DNA of 16,485 nt from Spirochaetaceae bacterium. GTDB taxonomy: Bacteria; Spirochaetota; Spirochaetia; SZUA-6; Fen-1364. The notes under the pieces were generated by a model that was not told the DNA's origin, searched no databases, and saw nothing but the letters and a program-made list of their open reading frames with translations. The position numbers and the translations under genes were made by a program. Location of the stretch: positions 1 to 16,485 of the forward strand of contig PLNO01000180.1 in NCBI GenBank assembly GCA_003141795.1, read 5' to 3'. This document shows positions 1 through 7,272 of the stretch, piece by piece (positions within the stretch are counted from its first letter, which is position 1; each line of letters begins with the position of its first letter).

Positions 1-1935
1 AGCCTGGAGATCGAGCGCAGCCTCCTTCTCACGTTCATCGACAGCCTTCCCGATTACGTCTACATGAAGGACCGCGAAAGCCGCTACATCCGCGTGAACA
101 AGGCGCAGGCGACGTTCGTCGGGGAGAACGATCCGAGGGACCTCATCGGCCGCACCGACGGCGACTATTGCCCGCCCGCCCTTGCGGAACGCTATGCGGC
201 GGACGACCGCACCGTCATGGAGACGGGACGCAGCCTCACGAATCTGGAGGAGGGGGGACGCGACGCGAAAGGCGCGCTGCGGTGGCTCCTGACGACGAAG
301 ATCCCCCTCTTGGATTCCAACGGTCACGTGACGGGTATCGTGGGAATCAGCAGGGACATCACGGAGCGCAAGCGGACCGAAGAGGCGCTGAGAGAGAGCG
401 AGAGCCGCTACCGCCTGCTCCTGGAGACTCTGAACGAAGGGGTCTGGGCTGTAGATCAACGAGGCGCGACTGTCTTCGTCAACCCGCGCATGGTCGCGAT
501 GCTCGGCTACGAAGAAGGGGAAATGCTCGGGCGGAGCATCTCCTCGTTCATGGAGGAGCCGGCCCCCCTCGAGGCGCACCAGCCGTCCGAACGAGCGAGA
601 GGCGGCGGCGTGGATCAGGTTGACCGGATCTTCGTCTGCAAGAACGGGAACCGTATCGCCACGCGGATGAAAACCGCCCCCGTCGTGAGCGAGGCGGGCG
701 ACCCTCTGGGCATGATCGCGAGCGTCATGGACCTTACGGAGCAGCGGGCGGCGGAGACCGCGGTCGAGCAGCTCCAGCAGCAGCTCCTGCAGGCGCAGAA
801 GATGGAGGCGATCGGGCGGCTGGCCGGTGGGGTCGCGCACGATTTCAACAACCTCCTCACGACGATCCTCGGCAACTGCGAGCTCATCATGGACGAGCCG
901 GGCACCGCGGCCGCGATCAGCGAATACGCGGGGGACATCGAGCGTGCGGGCAGGCGCGCAGCGGAGCTCACGCAGCAGCTCCTCGCCTTCAGCCGCAAGC
1001 AGATGCTGCAGCCCCGGGTGATCGACCTCAACGGGCTCGTGGAGAACCTCTCGAAGATGCTGCGCCGGCTCATCGGGGAGGACGTGCTGCTGGATCTGCG
1101 CCTCGCCCCGGGGCCCGCGAGCGTCAGGGCGGACCCGGGCCAGATCGAGCAGGTCATCGTGAACCTCGCCGTGAACGCCCGGGACGCGATGCCCGAAGGC
1201 GGCCGGCTCCTCCTGGAGACGCGCACCATGGACATCCCCACGGCGATCAGGGTCGAGCGCTTCGACATCGAGGCGGGCGTGTACGTCTGCCTCCGCGTGA
1301 GCGATACGGGATGCGGCATGGGCTCCGCGGTGAAGTCCAGGCTGTTCGAGCCTTTTTTCACGACGAAGGAAAAAGGGAAGGGCACGGGCCTGGGGCTGTC
1401 CACCGTGTACGGGATCGTCAAGCAGAGCGGCGGCTACATCACCGTGGAATCCGAGCCCGGCCACGGGGCGGCGTTCTCCGTCTTCCTCCCCCGCATGGAC
1501 GCCTCACGCATCCAGGGCGAGATCGCGGGTGCGCAGGCGGCGCCGCGGGGTGGTGCGGAGACGATCCTTCTGGTGGAGGACGAGGCGAGCGTGCTTCAGC
1601 TCACCACGCGCATGCTGGAGGGGCTCGGCTACCGTGTGACGGGTGTGCGCACTCCGGGGGAGGCGCTTGAGCTGACGGGCGTCCGGGGGCTTGCCCGTGT
1701 GGACCTCCTCATCACCGACGTCGTCCTCACGGAGATGAAGGGAACGGAGCTCGCGGGGCTCCTGCGGGAGCGCATGCCCGGGCTCAGGATACTGTTCACC
1801 TCGGGGTATACGGACGAGATCACCTTCCAGAACGGAGTGCTCGCCCACGGAAACTCGTTTCTCCAGAAGCCCTACTCGCGCAACGCTCTGGCCTCGAAGG
1901 TGCGCGAGGTCCTGGAGGCGCACCTCAGGGGGTGA
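1..1935 (+). CDS. Hybrid sensor histidine kinase (PAS-PAS-HisKA-HATPase-REC), 5' end outside window
   Basis: The reading frame is open from base 1 and the residues before the first ATG (base 64) already read like the start of a PAS domain (FIDSLPDYVYMKD). The gene therefore begins upstream and only 644 codons are visible. Counting from base 1, there is a PAS/PAC unit at about 1-125, a second PAS/PAC at about 133-245, a short coiled linker, and a HisKA domain with the H box GGVAHDFNN (phospho-acceptor His280). The ATPase domain has the N-box NLAVNARDAM, the G1 box DTGCGMG and the G2 box GTGLGLSTVYGIV. A receiver at about 520-640 has acidic residues VEDE, phospho-acceptor Asp573 (LLITDVV) and conserved Lys623 (LQKPY). 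No membrane segment is visible, so the visible part is probably cytosolic. It likely autophosphorylates and passes phosphate to its own receiver. The signal and output are unknown; no separate response regulator adjoins it. Confidence 0.95.
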   Translation, partial: SLEIERSLLLTFIDSLPDYVYMKDRESRYIRVNKAQATFVGENDPRDLIGRTDGDYCPPALAERYAADDRTVMETGRSLTNLEEGGRDAKGALRWLLTTKIPLLDSNGHVTGIVGISRDITERKRTEEALRESESRYRLLLETLNEGVWAVDQRGATVFVNPRMVAMLGYEEGEMLGRSISSFMEEPAPLEAHQPSERARGGGVDQVDRIFVCKNGNRIATRMKTAPVVSEAGDPLGMIASVMDLTEQRAAETAVEQLQQQLLQAQKMEAIGRLAGGVAHDFNNLLTTILGNCELIMDEPGTAAAISEYAGDIERAGRRAAELTQQLLAFSRKQMLQPRVIDLNGLVENLSKMLRRLIGEDVLLDLRLAPGPASVRADPGQIEQVIVNLAVNARDAMPEGGRLLLETRTMDIPTAIRVERFDIEAGVYVCLRVSDTGCGMGSAVKSRLFEPFFTTKEKGKGTGLGLSTVYGIVKQSGGYITVESEPGHGAAFSVFLPRMDASRIQGEIAGAQAAPRGGAETILLVEDEASVLQLTTRMLEGLGYRVTGVRTPGEALELTGVRGLARVDLLITDVVLTEMKGTELAGLLRERMPGLRILFTSGYTDEITFQNGVLAHGNSFLQKPYSRNALASKVREVLEAHLRG

Positions 1936-1997
1936 GACGCCGCGCCGACGGGCGGGCCCCCGAGGCGCCGCCGTTACGCGCCGCGCCGGCGGTCCTC

Positions 1998-2735
1998 CTA
2001 CTGTCTGCCGCGCGACCCCAGCCGCCACCGCCACCACGGCCGGACGAAGACGGGGCGGGCATCGTCGGCGGGACCGTCGTCGCTCGGCGCGGCCCCCTCG
2101 ATCCAGACGTTGATGTTGCGGGCGACCTCCTCGTCCATCGCGATGCTCGCACCGTCGCACTCGATGACGAACGTGGGGTACTCCTGGTGGAGCTTCACGA
2201 CGCTGCCCGGCCGTATCTGCAGGGAGGTGAGCCTGTGCAGCTGCTGGTCGCTCCTCGTGTACACGTAGGCCACCCGCGCGGTCTGGCCGATCCGCAGCTC
2301 CGTGAGGGGCACGATCGCCTTCTGGACGTAGCGGGCCGAGACACGGCAGCATTCCCCCTCGGGGATGGGAAACCCGTGCGGGCATTCGCGGGGATGTCCG
2401 AGCAGCGTGCAGATCCCGTCCACGATCTCGGTGTTCACGATGTGCTCGAACTCGCACGCACCCGATTCGAACTCCCTGCCCATGACGTCGTGGATGAGAC
2501 GTTCGCCGATCCTGTGCGCCCGAATCAGACGCTCGGCGTGAATGCAGCCCTCGTCGGTGAGCGTGATCGTTGCCCCGCTCACGGTCGCGAGGCCGTCGCT
2601 CTCCATGAGCGCGAGGTCCTCCCGATGGAAGCGCTCCGCGAGGGTCGCCGCCAGCTCATCGATGGTGGACGCGTCGCGCTCGCGCAGCTGCCAGAGGCAT
2701 TCCAGAAGCTCGTCGCGGTCGGTGATCCCTTTCAT
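1998..2735 (-). CDS. DtxR-family iron-dependent regulator with C-terminal FeoA (SH3-like) domain
   Basis: The 245-aa product has an N-terminal winged helix (about 1-65), a DtxR-type dimerisation and metal-binding domain (about 66-145) and a C-terminal FeoA/SH3-like domain (about 150-225). Likely metal ligands match the DtxR pattern: H74-x3-E78 and C94-x2-E97-H98, corresponding to H79/E83 and C102/E105/H106 of DtxR. The cysteine favours iron over manganese sensing, since MntR has Glu there. The motif LGHPRECPHGFPIP is also family-typical. A start at 2735 was chosen because the ATG overlaps the feoB stop as ATGA and the domain begins there; the upstream extension is the feoB frame. It is the last gene of fur-feoB-dtxR. 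It probably represses iron genes when Fe2+ is plentiful. No stand-alone feoA is seen, so this domain may also contact FeoB; that part is inference. The last 20 residues are low-complexity and Arg/Trp-rich. Confidence 0.9.
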   Translation of the reverse strand: MKGITDRDELLECLWQLRERDASTIDELAATLAERFHREDLALMESDGLATVSGATITLTDEGCIHAERLIRAHRIGERLIHDVMGREFESGACEFEHIVNTEIVDGICTLLGHPRECPHGFPIPEGECCRVSARYVQKAIVPLTELRIGQTARVAYVYTRSDQQLHRLTSLQIRPGSVVKLHQEYPTFVIECDGASIAMDEEVARNINVWIEGAAPSDDGPADDARPVFVRPWWRWRLGSRGRQ

Positions 2736-4687
2736 AGCTTCAACACCCCCGATGTCAGCACGAGGAGCTCGTGGACCCCTGCCGTATAGAGGAAGGACAG
2801 CACGTAGATGGACCCGACGATCACGAGGCTCGCCCTGGCGCCCACCTCTTTGAACATGGCTGCGATGTTCGCGAAGCACTGGGCGAACATCGTGACGAGG
2901 ATCACCGCGACGATGCTCTGCGCGCCGTTGAGCGCTCCGGACTGGGACATGCGCAGGATCAGGCCCGCCGCGGCCTCGCTGCGCGCGAGGGTGAGGAGAA
3001 GCGCATCCACCATGTCGATCGGAAGCCCCAGCCAGCCGGTGATCAGCGGGGAGAGGGCGTGCTTGAGCACGCCGAGGAGACCGACGAGGTCGATGAGGAA
3101 CATGGCGAGGGCCGCGATGAGGAAAATCGGAATGGCCTCCCGGAGGAACCAGACCAGGCGGTAGCCGGTCTTTCGGGCCACGGCGGCGAGGCTGGGTATG
3201 CGTATGGGGGGGAGCTCCTGGATGAAATCGCTCTGCGTGTCGTCGGGGATGAACCGGTTGAGCAGCAAACCCGCGGCAACCTCAGCGACCGCCAGCAGGC
3301 CGAAGGCCGCAATGAAATACTTAAGCCCGTGGTGGCCGAGGATCGCGATTGAAATCCCCATCTGGGCGGAACAGGGAATGGCGAAGGCGATGAGCGCAAC
3401 GGCGATGAGCTTTTCCTTGCGTGACTTCAGGGTCCGGGTGGTCATCGTCGCCATCGTCTTGCAGCCGAATCCCAGCACGAGGGGGATGACCGCGTTGCCG
3501 GTGATCCCGATCTTCGACAGCACCCGCCGGGTGAGGATGGCGAGGTTCGGCAGGTACCCGATGTCTTCCAGCATCCCGAACACGAAGAAGAACACGGCGA
3601 GGATGGGCAGCACCGTGGTGAGGGAATTGAAGAGGCCGAGGGTGAGCAGGCCGTGGGGTCCGATCAGCAGGTCCCGCCAGATGCCGGGGGGCAGGAGGCG
3701 TCCGACGCCCCGCACCACGGGGTCCGTGACCGTCGTCGTGAGGAGGAGGGACAGCGCGCCGGCGACGTAGACCACCATGACGTAGATGATCCCGAGGAAG
3801 AAGGCGAGGATGGGAAGCCCGTACAGCGGGTGCCGGCAGAGCCGGGCGAATGTCTCGGAGAAACCGGCGCGCCGCGGGGGGAGGGCGCCCGTTGTGGACA
3901 CCTGCCGGGCAATGCCGTCCACCCATAGGGCACGCTTCTCTTCGATCATCACCGGCGCCCGTCCGAGCAGGTGGAGCTTGAGAGACTCCAGCCCCGCGGC
4001 GCGTGCAGGGTCCAGAGGCCCGAGGGTGCTTGTGAGGAAGTCCCGGAAGGAGGGGTCGTTCTCCAGCAGGAGGAGGGCCGATGCGCGCGGGAAGCGCGCC
4101 TTTCCCGGGCGCAGTGAGTCGATGATCTGAACGGCGTGGTCGACCGCCGCGTCCACTTCCACGTCGAACGACGGCGGCACGGGCGCCTCGAGCCTGCCGC
4201 GCAGCACGCGCTTCAGCTCCGCGATACCCGCGCCGGGAGCCGGAGAGGAGACCACGGGCACGCCGAGCAGCCGGGAGAGCGCGGCGACGTCCAGGTGGAT
4301 CCCGCGCTGCGCCGTCTCCCCCACGGCGGTGAGCACGAGCACGAGCGGGGTGCCCAGGGAGAGCAGGTCCGCGGTGAGGAGAAGAGACTCGCGGAACCTG
4401 TTGGCGTCCACGCACTGCACGATGACGTCGGGAGGCTCGGCGTACAGAAGAGCCCGCACCGCGAGCTCCTCCTCGGACTGGATGTACAGGCCGTGAAGGC
4501 CAGGGGTGTCGGCGTACTCCCAGACTTCCCCGTCTGCTTCCACGCCGTGGCGCGGCACCTCGACGGTGGTCTGTGGATAGTTGGACACGATGTCGTACGC
4601 GCCGGTGAGGCTGTTGAAGAGCTGGCTCTTTCCGCTGTTGGGCAGACCGACGATGTCGATGAGTCGGGCGGGGCGGGAGACGGCCAT
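2732..4687 (-). CDS. feoB: FeoB-like ferrous iron transporter, divergent G domain
   Basis: The 651-aa protein joins an N-terminal small GTPase domain to a polytopic membrane domain with two Gate (nucleoside-recognition) regions, the architecture of FeoB, which imports Fe2+ across the inner membrane. The G domain shows G1 GLPNSGKS (14-21), a G2-type YPQTTVE (38-44) and G3 DTPG (60-63). The G4 site, normally NxxD, reads TAVGE (120-124) before the family-typical QRGI. Membrane motifs include YLPNLAIL (379-386), GFGC (406-409, Cys409) and PCSAQ (438-442, Cys439). The usual NVPA after GFGC is replaced by KTMA. Length is near that of short FeoBs; E. coli FeoB is about 770 aa. The gene follows fur by 3 nt and overlaps the dtxR-feoA start by 4 nt, supporting an iron role. 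The family call is firm; nucleotide specificity is uncertain because of the missing G4 residues. Confidence 0.9.
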   Translation of the reverse strand: MAVSRPARLIDIVGLPNSGKSQLFNSLTGAYDIVSNYPQTTVEVPRHGVEADGEVWEYADTPGLHGLYIQSEEELAVRALLYAEPPDVIVQCVDANRFRESLLLTADLLSLGTPLVLVLTAVGETAQRGIHLDVAALSRLLGVPVVSSPAPGAGIAELKRVLRGRLEAPVPPSFDVEVDAAVDHAVQIIDSLRPGKARFPRASALLLLENDPSFRDFLTSTLGPLDPARAAGLESLKLHLLGRAPVMIEEKRALWVDGIARQVSTTGALPPRRAGFSETFARLCRHPLYGLPILAFFLGIIYVMVVYVAGALSLLLTTTVTDPVVRGVGRLLPPGIWRDLLIGPHGLLTLGLFNSLTTVLPILAVFFFVFGMLEDIGYLPNLAILTRRVLSKIGITGNAVIPLVLGFGCKTMATMTTRTLKSRKEKLIAVALIAFAIPCSAQMGISIAILGHHGLKYFIAAFGLLAVAEVAAGLLLNRFIPDDTQSDFIQELPPIRIPSLAAVARKTGYRLVWFLREAIPIFLIAALAMFLIDLVGLLGVLKHALSPLITGWLGLPIDMVDALLLTLARSEAAAGLILRMSQSGALNGAQSIVAVILVTMFAQCFANIAAMFKEVGARASLVIVGSIYVLSFLYTAGVHELLVLTSGVLKL

Positions 4688-4690
4688 GGT

Positions 4691-5113
4691 TTAGCGTGTC
4701 TTCTTTCTGCACGCTGCGCAGTACCCGCGGATGCCCAGGTGGTGATCGATGGGCGTGAATCCCCGGCTCCGACAGACCGCCTCCTGGAGCTCCTCGAGCC
4801 CGTCGTCCTTGAACTCGATGATGCGGCCGCAGATCACGCACTCCAGGTGGTCGTGGTGGGAGCTGGCCCGTTCGTAGCAGGCCCTGCTTTTTTCCCGCAG
4901 CGTCTCCGTGATGATGCCGCTCCGCACGAACAGGGGCAGGGTGCGGTAGATCGTCGCCGCGGAGACGCCGCGCTTCTTCAGGCTGTCGTGGAGGGTGTCG
5001 GCGTCGAAGTGGCCCGCGCACGCGACGATGCCGTCGAGGATCGCGCGGCGCGCGGCGGTGAAAGCGAGACCATTCTCCCTGAGGTAGTCGCGAAAGCGTT
5101 CGGTGGCGTCCAT
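4691..5113 (-). CDS. fur: Fur-family metal-responsive repressor
   Basis: The 140-aa product has an N-terminal winged helix (about 1-80) with the recognition helix in VSAATIYRTLPLF (50-62). The dimerisation and metal domain contains the Fur signature SSHHDHLECVICG (84-96). Structural zinc would be held by C92/C95 and the C-terminal pair C132/C135 (YCAAC). The spacing and the EFKDD segment fit Fur itself better than Zur or PerR, but paralogue assignment from sequence alone is not certain. A longer frame runs up to 5272, but the extra residues read through the plsC end and lack family similarity, so the ATG at 5113 was chosen; it lies 14-15 nt after a predicted transcription start. A perfect palindrome directly abuts this ATG, suggesting autoregulation. 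It is the first gene of the iron operon, 3 nt before feoB. Confidence 0.92.
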   Translation of the reverse strand: MDATERFRDYLRENGLAFTAARRAILDGIVACAGHFDADTLHDSLKKRGVSAATIYRTLPLFVRSGIITETLREKSRACYERASSHHDHLECVICGRIIEFKDDGLEELQEAVCRSRGFTPIDHHLGIRGYCAACRKKTR

Positions 5114-5136
5114 CTGCGATTGATTATCAATCGCAG
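5114..5136. promoter_or_regulatory. 23-bp perfect palindrome, likely Fur (or DtxR) operator
   Basis: Arms CTGCGATTGAT and ATCAATCGCAG flank a single central T at 5125; all 11 pairs match. The core GAT-T-ATC resembles the centre of Fur boxes (7-1-7 arrangement), although the half-sites differ from the E. coli consensus. The site overlaps the end of the -10 box, spans the predicted start and touches the fur ATG, so a bound repressor would block initiation. Which of the two regulators encoded in the operon binds is inference. Confidence 0.75.
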
Positions 5137-5163
5137 TATGAACGCCGACCACACGTACGTCAA
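5135..5163 (-). promoter_or_regulatory. Sigma70-type promoter of fur-feoB-dtxR
   Basis: On the minus strand TTGACG (5158-5163) and CATACT (5135-5140) are separated by exactly 17 nt, matching the -35 and -10 consensus at 5/6 and 4/6 positions. Transcription would start near 5128, giving a leader of about 15 nt. The -35 box overlaps the plsC stop codon (5160-5162), so fur can be expressed alone or by read-through from plsC. Confidence 0.7.
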
Positions 5164-5933
5164 GCCGGGTGACGTGCCAGACGGGGCATCTGTCCCCGGT
5201 CCATGGTCTTGCATCCCCCGTTCCTGTCGATGGTTTCCTGCATGGCCTGCCGGACGCTGAAGGCGAGCTCACGGGCGGCGCGCCGTGTCGAGGCGGGGCT
5301 TCCCTGCCCGGGCTCGTTCTGCACCAGGGTGAGCGGTGCGGGCACGGGCTTCCCTATCACGACGGTGACCCGCGGCGGCAGCCGCACTGTCCGGCCCAGG
5401 ACAGTGAGCGCCGTACGGCCGCGCCGCTCGTGGAGCACGGTGGTCACGGGAACCACGGGCAGCGCGAGCCGGCAGGCCAGGAGGAAGGCCCCCGGATGGA
5501 ACGGCCTGATCTCCTGGCTCCCCCGGTAGCACTCGCCCTCGGGGAAGACGTGGATGAATCCCAGCTCCCGCACGGCCGTGCGCGCGGCTCCATCCAGAAG
5601 CCGAAGGCTGTCGGGCCGCTCGGGGATGGGCACGGCGCCCAGGAGGCGCACGAAGGTTCCGAGCCAGGGAATGAGCGCCGTCTCCTCCAGCATGGTGAAG
5701 TAGGTCCTGTACGGTCGGATGGCGTGGGCAATGATCCCCGGATCCATGAGAAGCGTATGATTGCTCACGAGCACGGCGCCGGACCGCGGGAGGTTCTCCC
5801 GCCCCTCGATGCGGATCCTGTACAGGAACCAGTCGACGAGCCGCACGAGGGCGAAGATGACGGTGAACAGCGCCGTGAACGGCACGAACGACGGCGTGTA
5901 GGTGAGAATGCTGTCGCCTTTCCTGTAGGCCAT
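5160..5933 (-). CDS. PlsC-type lysophospholipid / glycolipid acyltransferase
   Basis: The 257-aa protein carries the acyltransferase HX4D motif in NHTLLMDP (His59, Asp64) and the substrate-binding motif FPEGE (130-134). Both are diagnostic of the PlsC/AGPAT superfamily, which transfers acyl chains from acyl-CoA or acyl-ACP to a hydroxyl acceptor at the cytosolic face of the membrane. Residues about 17-38 form a hydrophobic N-terminal anchor. A strong Shine-Dalgarno AAGGAGG ends 5 nt before the ATG. It lies 10 nt behind the glycosyltransferase gene and is surely co-transcribed with it. This pairing recalls CruC/CruD and CrtQ/CrtO, where a sugar is added to a lipid and then acylated, so the acceptor may be a glycolipid rather than lysophosphatidate. 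That is inference; no carotenoid biosynthesis gene is in the window. A role as plsC in ordinary phospholipid synthesis is the alternative. Confidence 0.85.
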   Translation of the reverse strand: MAYRKGDSILTYTPSFVPFTALFTVIFALVRLVDWFLYRIRIEGRENLPRSGAVLVSNHTLLMDPGIIAHAIRPYRTYFTMLEETALIPWLGTFVRLLGAVPIPERPDSLRLLDGAARTAVRELGFIHVFPEGECYRGSQEIRPFHPGAFLLACRLALPVVPVTTVLHERRGRTALTVLGRTVRLPPRVTVVIGKPVPAPLTLVQNEPGQGSPASTRRAARELAFSVRQAMQETIDRNGGCKTMDRGQMPRLARHPA

Positions 5934-5943
5934 GGTCTCCTCC

Positions 5944-7095
5944 TTACCGAAGGGTGCGGTCCTTCCAGACCACTCCCTGCCCGCTCAGGGCCTGCGCCGA
6001 GCTCCACCACGCCATGTAGAACAGGTGGATGAAGAGCACGGGGTAGAGGAACGGGATCCACCAGGGGAGGCCCCTGTCCCAGAGGACGAGCGCCCACGCC
6101 AGAAGGAACAGCGCGACGCAGAGCAGCGTGAATTGCGCTGCCGGGGACCCGCTGAGGATCTGCACGGGGAGGAGGGCCAGCGGCAGCACCACGAAGGTGG
6201 CCAGGAGCGTCACCGCAACGGCGAACAGAAGGGAGTTGTGCCGCGCGAGGTCGTAGATGTTCTTTGAGATCCCGTTGAACGACGCGCGGTAGCCGTCGTA
6301 CATGCGGCAGCGCACGTGGTGGCGGATGTCGAGGAACACCTCGCGGAAGCCCGCCTTCTTCAGCTCCTTGGCGATCGCCATGTCGTCGGTGATCGTGTCG
6401 CAGACCCTCTCGTAGCCGCCGATGGCCTCGAAGGCATTCCGACGGAAGACGATCACCTGGCCGATGGCGAACGAAAAGCTCGGTGCAGGGGAGGCGGTGA
6501 CGAGCCAGAGCGGAAGAAACATCGCCGACATGAGGTAGGTTGCCGGTACGATGCAGCGCTCACCGAGGGTGTTCATCTCCTGGAACACGTAGCCGGACAC
6601 GCAATCCGCCCCGTGATCCTCCATGTTCGTCACGGCCCAGGAGACGCTCTGTCTCCCGTGCACCGTGTCAGCGTCGGTGAACAGGAGGTACTCCCCCCGA
6701 GCATGGCGGGAGAGCTGCTGCATGGCGTGGGGTTTTCCGTTCCATCCGTCCGGTTTCAAGGGCTCACCCGATACGGCGCGCACCTTGTCGGGATAACGGG
6801 AGGCGTACGAAGAGGCGATCTCCCAGGTGGCGTCGGTCGACTGGTCGTCCAGGACCACGATCTCATAGTTCCCATAGGTCTGGTCGAGCAGTGAATCGAG
6901 GCACGCCCGGAGGTTCTTTTCCTCGTTGCGCGCGGGCACGAGCACCGACACCTTGCCGCCTTTCGTCAGGCGCGGAGTGCGCGAGCTTATCCGCAGCCAC
7001 AGGATGTTGGACAGCGACAGGACCAGGAAGTAGAGCGTTCCCAGGAGGAAAACGAGGCGGATGACGTGTTCGAACAGGAGAATCAGCGGCGGCAT
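5944..7095 (-). CDS. Membrane-bound GT2 glycosyltransferase, CrtQ/CruC-like
   Basis: The 383-aa protein is a family 2 glycosyltransferase with an N-terminal membrane segment (about 8-32) and three hydrophobic segments after residue 285. Motifs in order are VLVPARNEE (about 52-60), LDDQSTD with the nucleotide-binding aspartates (about 82-88), DGWNGKPHAM (about 116-125), the metal-binding DAD (141-143), TDDM (236-239) and RMYDGYRASFNGISKN (about 264-279). The GWxGK and RMY...GxSKN motifs are those of CrtQ/CruC-type enzymes acting on carotenoid or other lipid acids and alcohols. An in-frame ATG also exists at 7101, but AAGGAG lies only 2 nt before it and 8 nt before the ATG at 7095, so 7095 is preferred. 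It is first in a two-gene unit with the acyltransferase. The true acceptor is unknown; diacylglycerol or hopanoid glycosylation are alternatives. Confidence 0.85.
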   Translation of the reverse strand: MPPLILLFEHVIRLVFLLGTLYFLVLSLSNILWLRISSRTPRLTKGGKVSVLVPARNEEKNLRACLDSLLDQTYGNYEIVVLDDQSTDATWEIASSYASRYPDKVRAVSGEPLKPDGWNGKPHAMQQLSRHARGEYLLFTDADTVHGRQSVSWAVTNMEDHGADCVSGYVFQEMNTLGERCIVPATYLMSAMFLPLWLVTASPAPSFSFAIGQVIVFRRNAFEAIGGYERVCDTITDDMAIAKELKKAGFREVFLDIRHHVRCRMYDGYRASFNGISKNIYDLARHNSLLFAVAVTLLATFVVLPLALLPVQILSGSPAAQFTLLCVALFLLAWALVLWDRGLPWWIPFLYPVLFIHLFYMAWWSSAQALSGQGVVWKDRTLR

Positions 7096-7103
7096 GAGCA
7101 TCG

Positions 7104-7109
7104 CTCCTT
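7104..7109 (-). promoter_or_regulatory. Ribosome binding site deciding the glycosyltransferase start
   Basis: The minus strand reads AAGGAG here. Its distance is 2 nt to the ATG at 7101, which is too close, and 8 nt to the ATG at 7095, which is optimal. Confidence 0.75.
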
Positions 7110-7126
7110 ATGCATCGATAGCCAAT

Positions 7127-7143
7127 GCATAGACAGTCTATGC
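7127..7143. promoter_or_regulatory. 17-bp perfect palindrome over the -10 box, probable operator
   Basis: GCATAGAC and GTCTATGC flank a central A at 7135; all 8 pairs match. It covers the whole -10 box and the predicted start of the minus-strand promoter, a classic repressor position. It does not resemble the Fur-type palindrome at 5114-5136, so a different regulator is expected. The cognate regulator is not identifiable in the window. Confidence 0.6.
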
Positions 7144-7162
7144 TAATGTGATGGGATGTCAA
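7135..7162 (-). promoter_or_regulatory. Sigma70-type promoter of the glycosyltransferase-acyltransferase unit
   Basis: On the minus strand a perfect TTGACA (7157-7162) and TAGACT (7135-7140, 4/6 to TATAAT) are spaced by 16 nt. The start would fall near 7128, leaving a leader of about 33 nt that contains the AAGGAG site. Confidence 0.7.
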
Positions 7163-7239
7163 GCAGCCGTCAATCGTTTCGTTACGTTTAGCCGCAGGAT
7201 GATGAAGAACGGTGCTGCGGCAAAAACCAACGGCAGCTA

Positions 7240-7266
7240 TAGATTATCGCCCGGAAATGTCGATAC
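7240..7266 (+). promoter_or_regulatory. Possible sigma28-like (flagellar) promoter
   Basis: TAGATTAT (7240-7247) and GTCGATAC (7259-7266) are separated by 11 nt. They match the FliA consensus TAAAGTTT-N11-GCCGATAA at 5/8 and 6/8. The weakness is that transcription would start at or right beside the ATG at 7273, needing leaderless translation. TATAGA at 7238-7243 is a competing sigma70 -10 candidate without a good -35. Confidence 0.2.
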
Positions 7267-7272
7267 TCAGGT

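Noticed and set aside
615..1421. 268-codon antisense open frame opposite the histidine kinase
   Set aside because: Ser/Arg-rich composition without domains, fully inside a well-supported kinase gene; a typical shadow frame in GC-rich DNA.
1967..1993. GC hairpin (CCGCCG/CGGCGG, 13-nt loop) between the convergent kinase and dtxR-feoA genes
   Set aside because: Short stem, large loop and no T-tract on either side; GC-rich DNA makes such pairings common, so it is not called a terminator.
3321..5021. 566-codon second minus-strand frame over feoB and fur
   Set aside because: Arg/Pro/His-rich frame-shifted translation of feoB and fur, whose own frames carry all conserved motifs.
7214..7237. GCTGC/GCAGC stem upstream of the small protein, considered as a riboswitch
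   Set aside because: Only 5 bp, and none of the conserved c-di-GMP or preQ1 riboswitch sequence elements is present.
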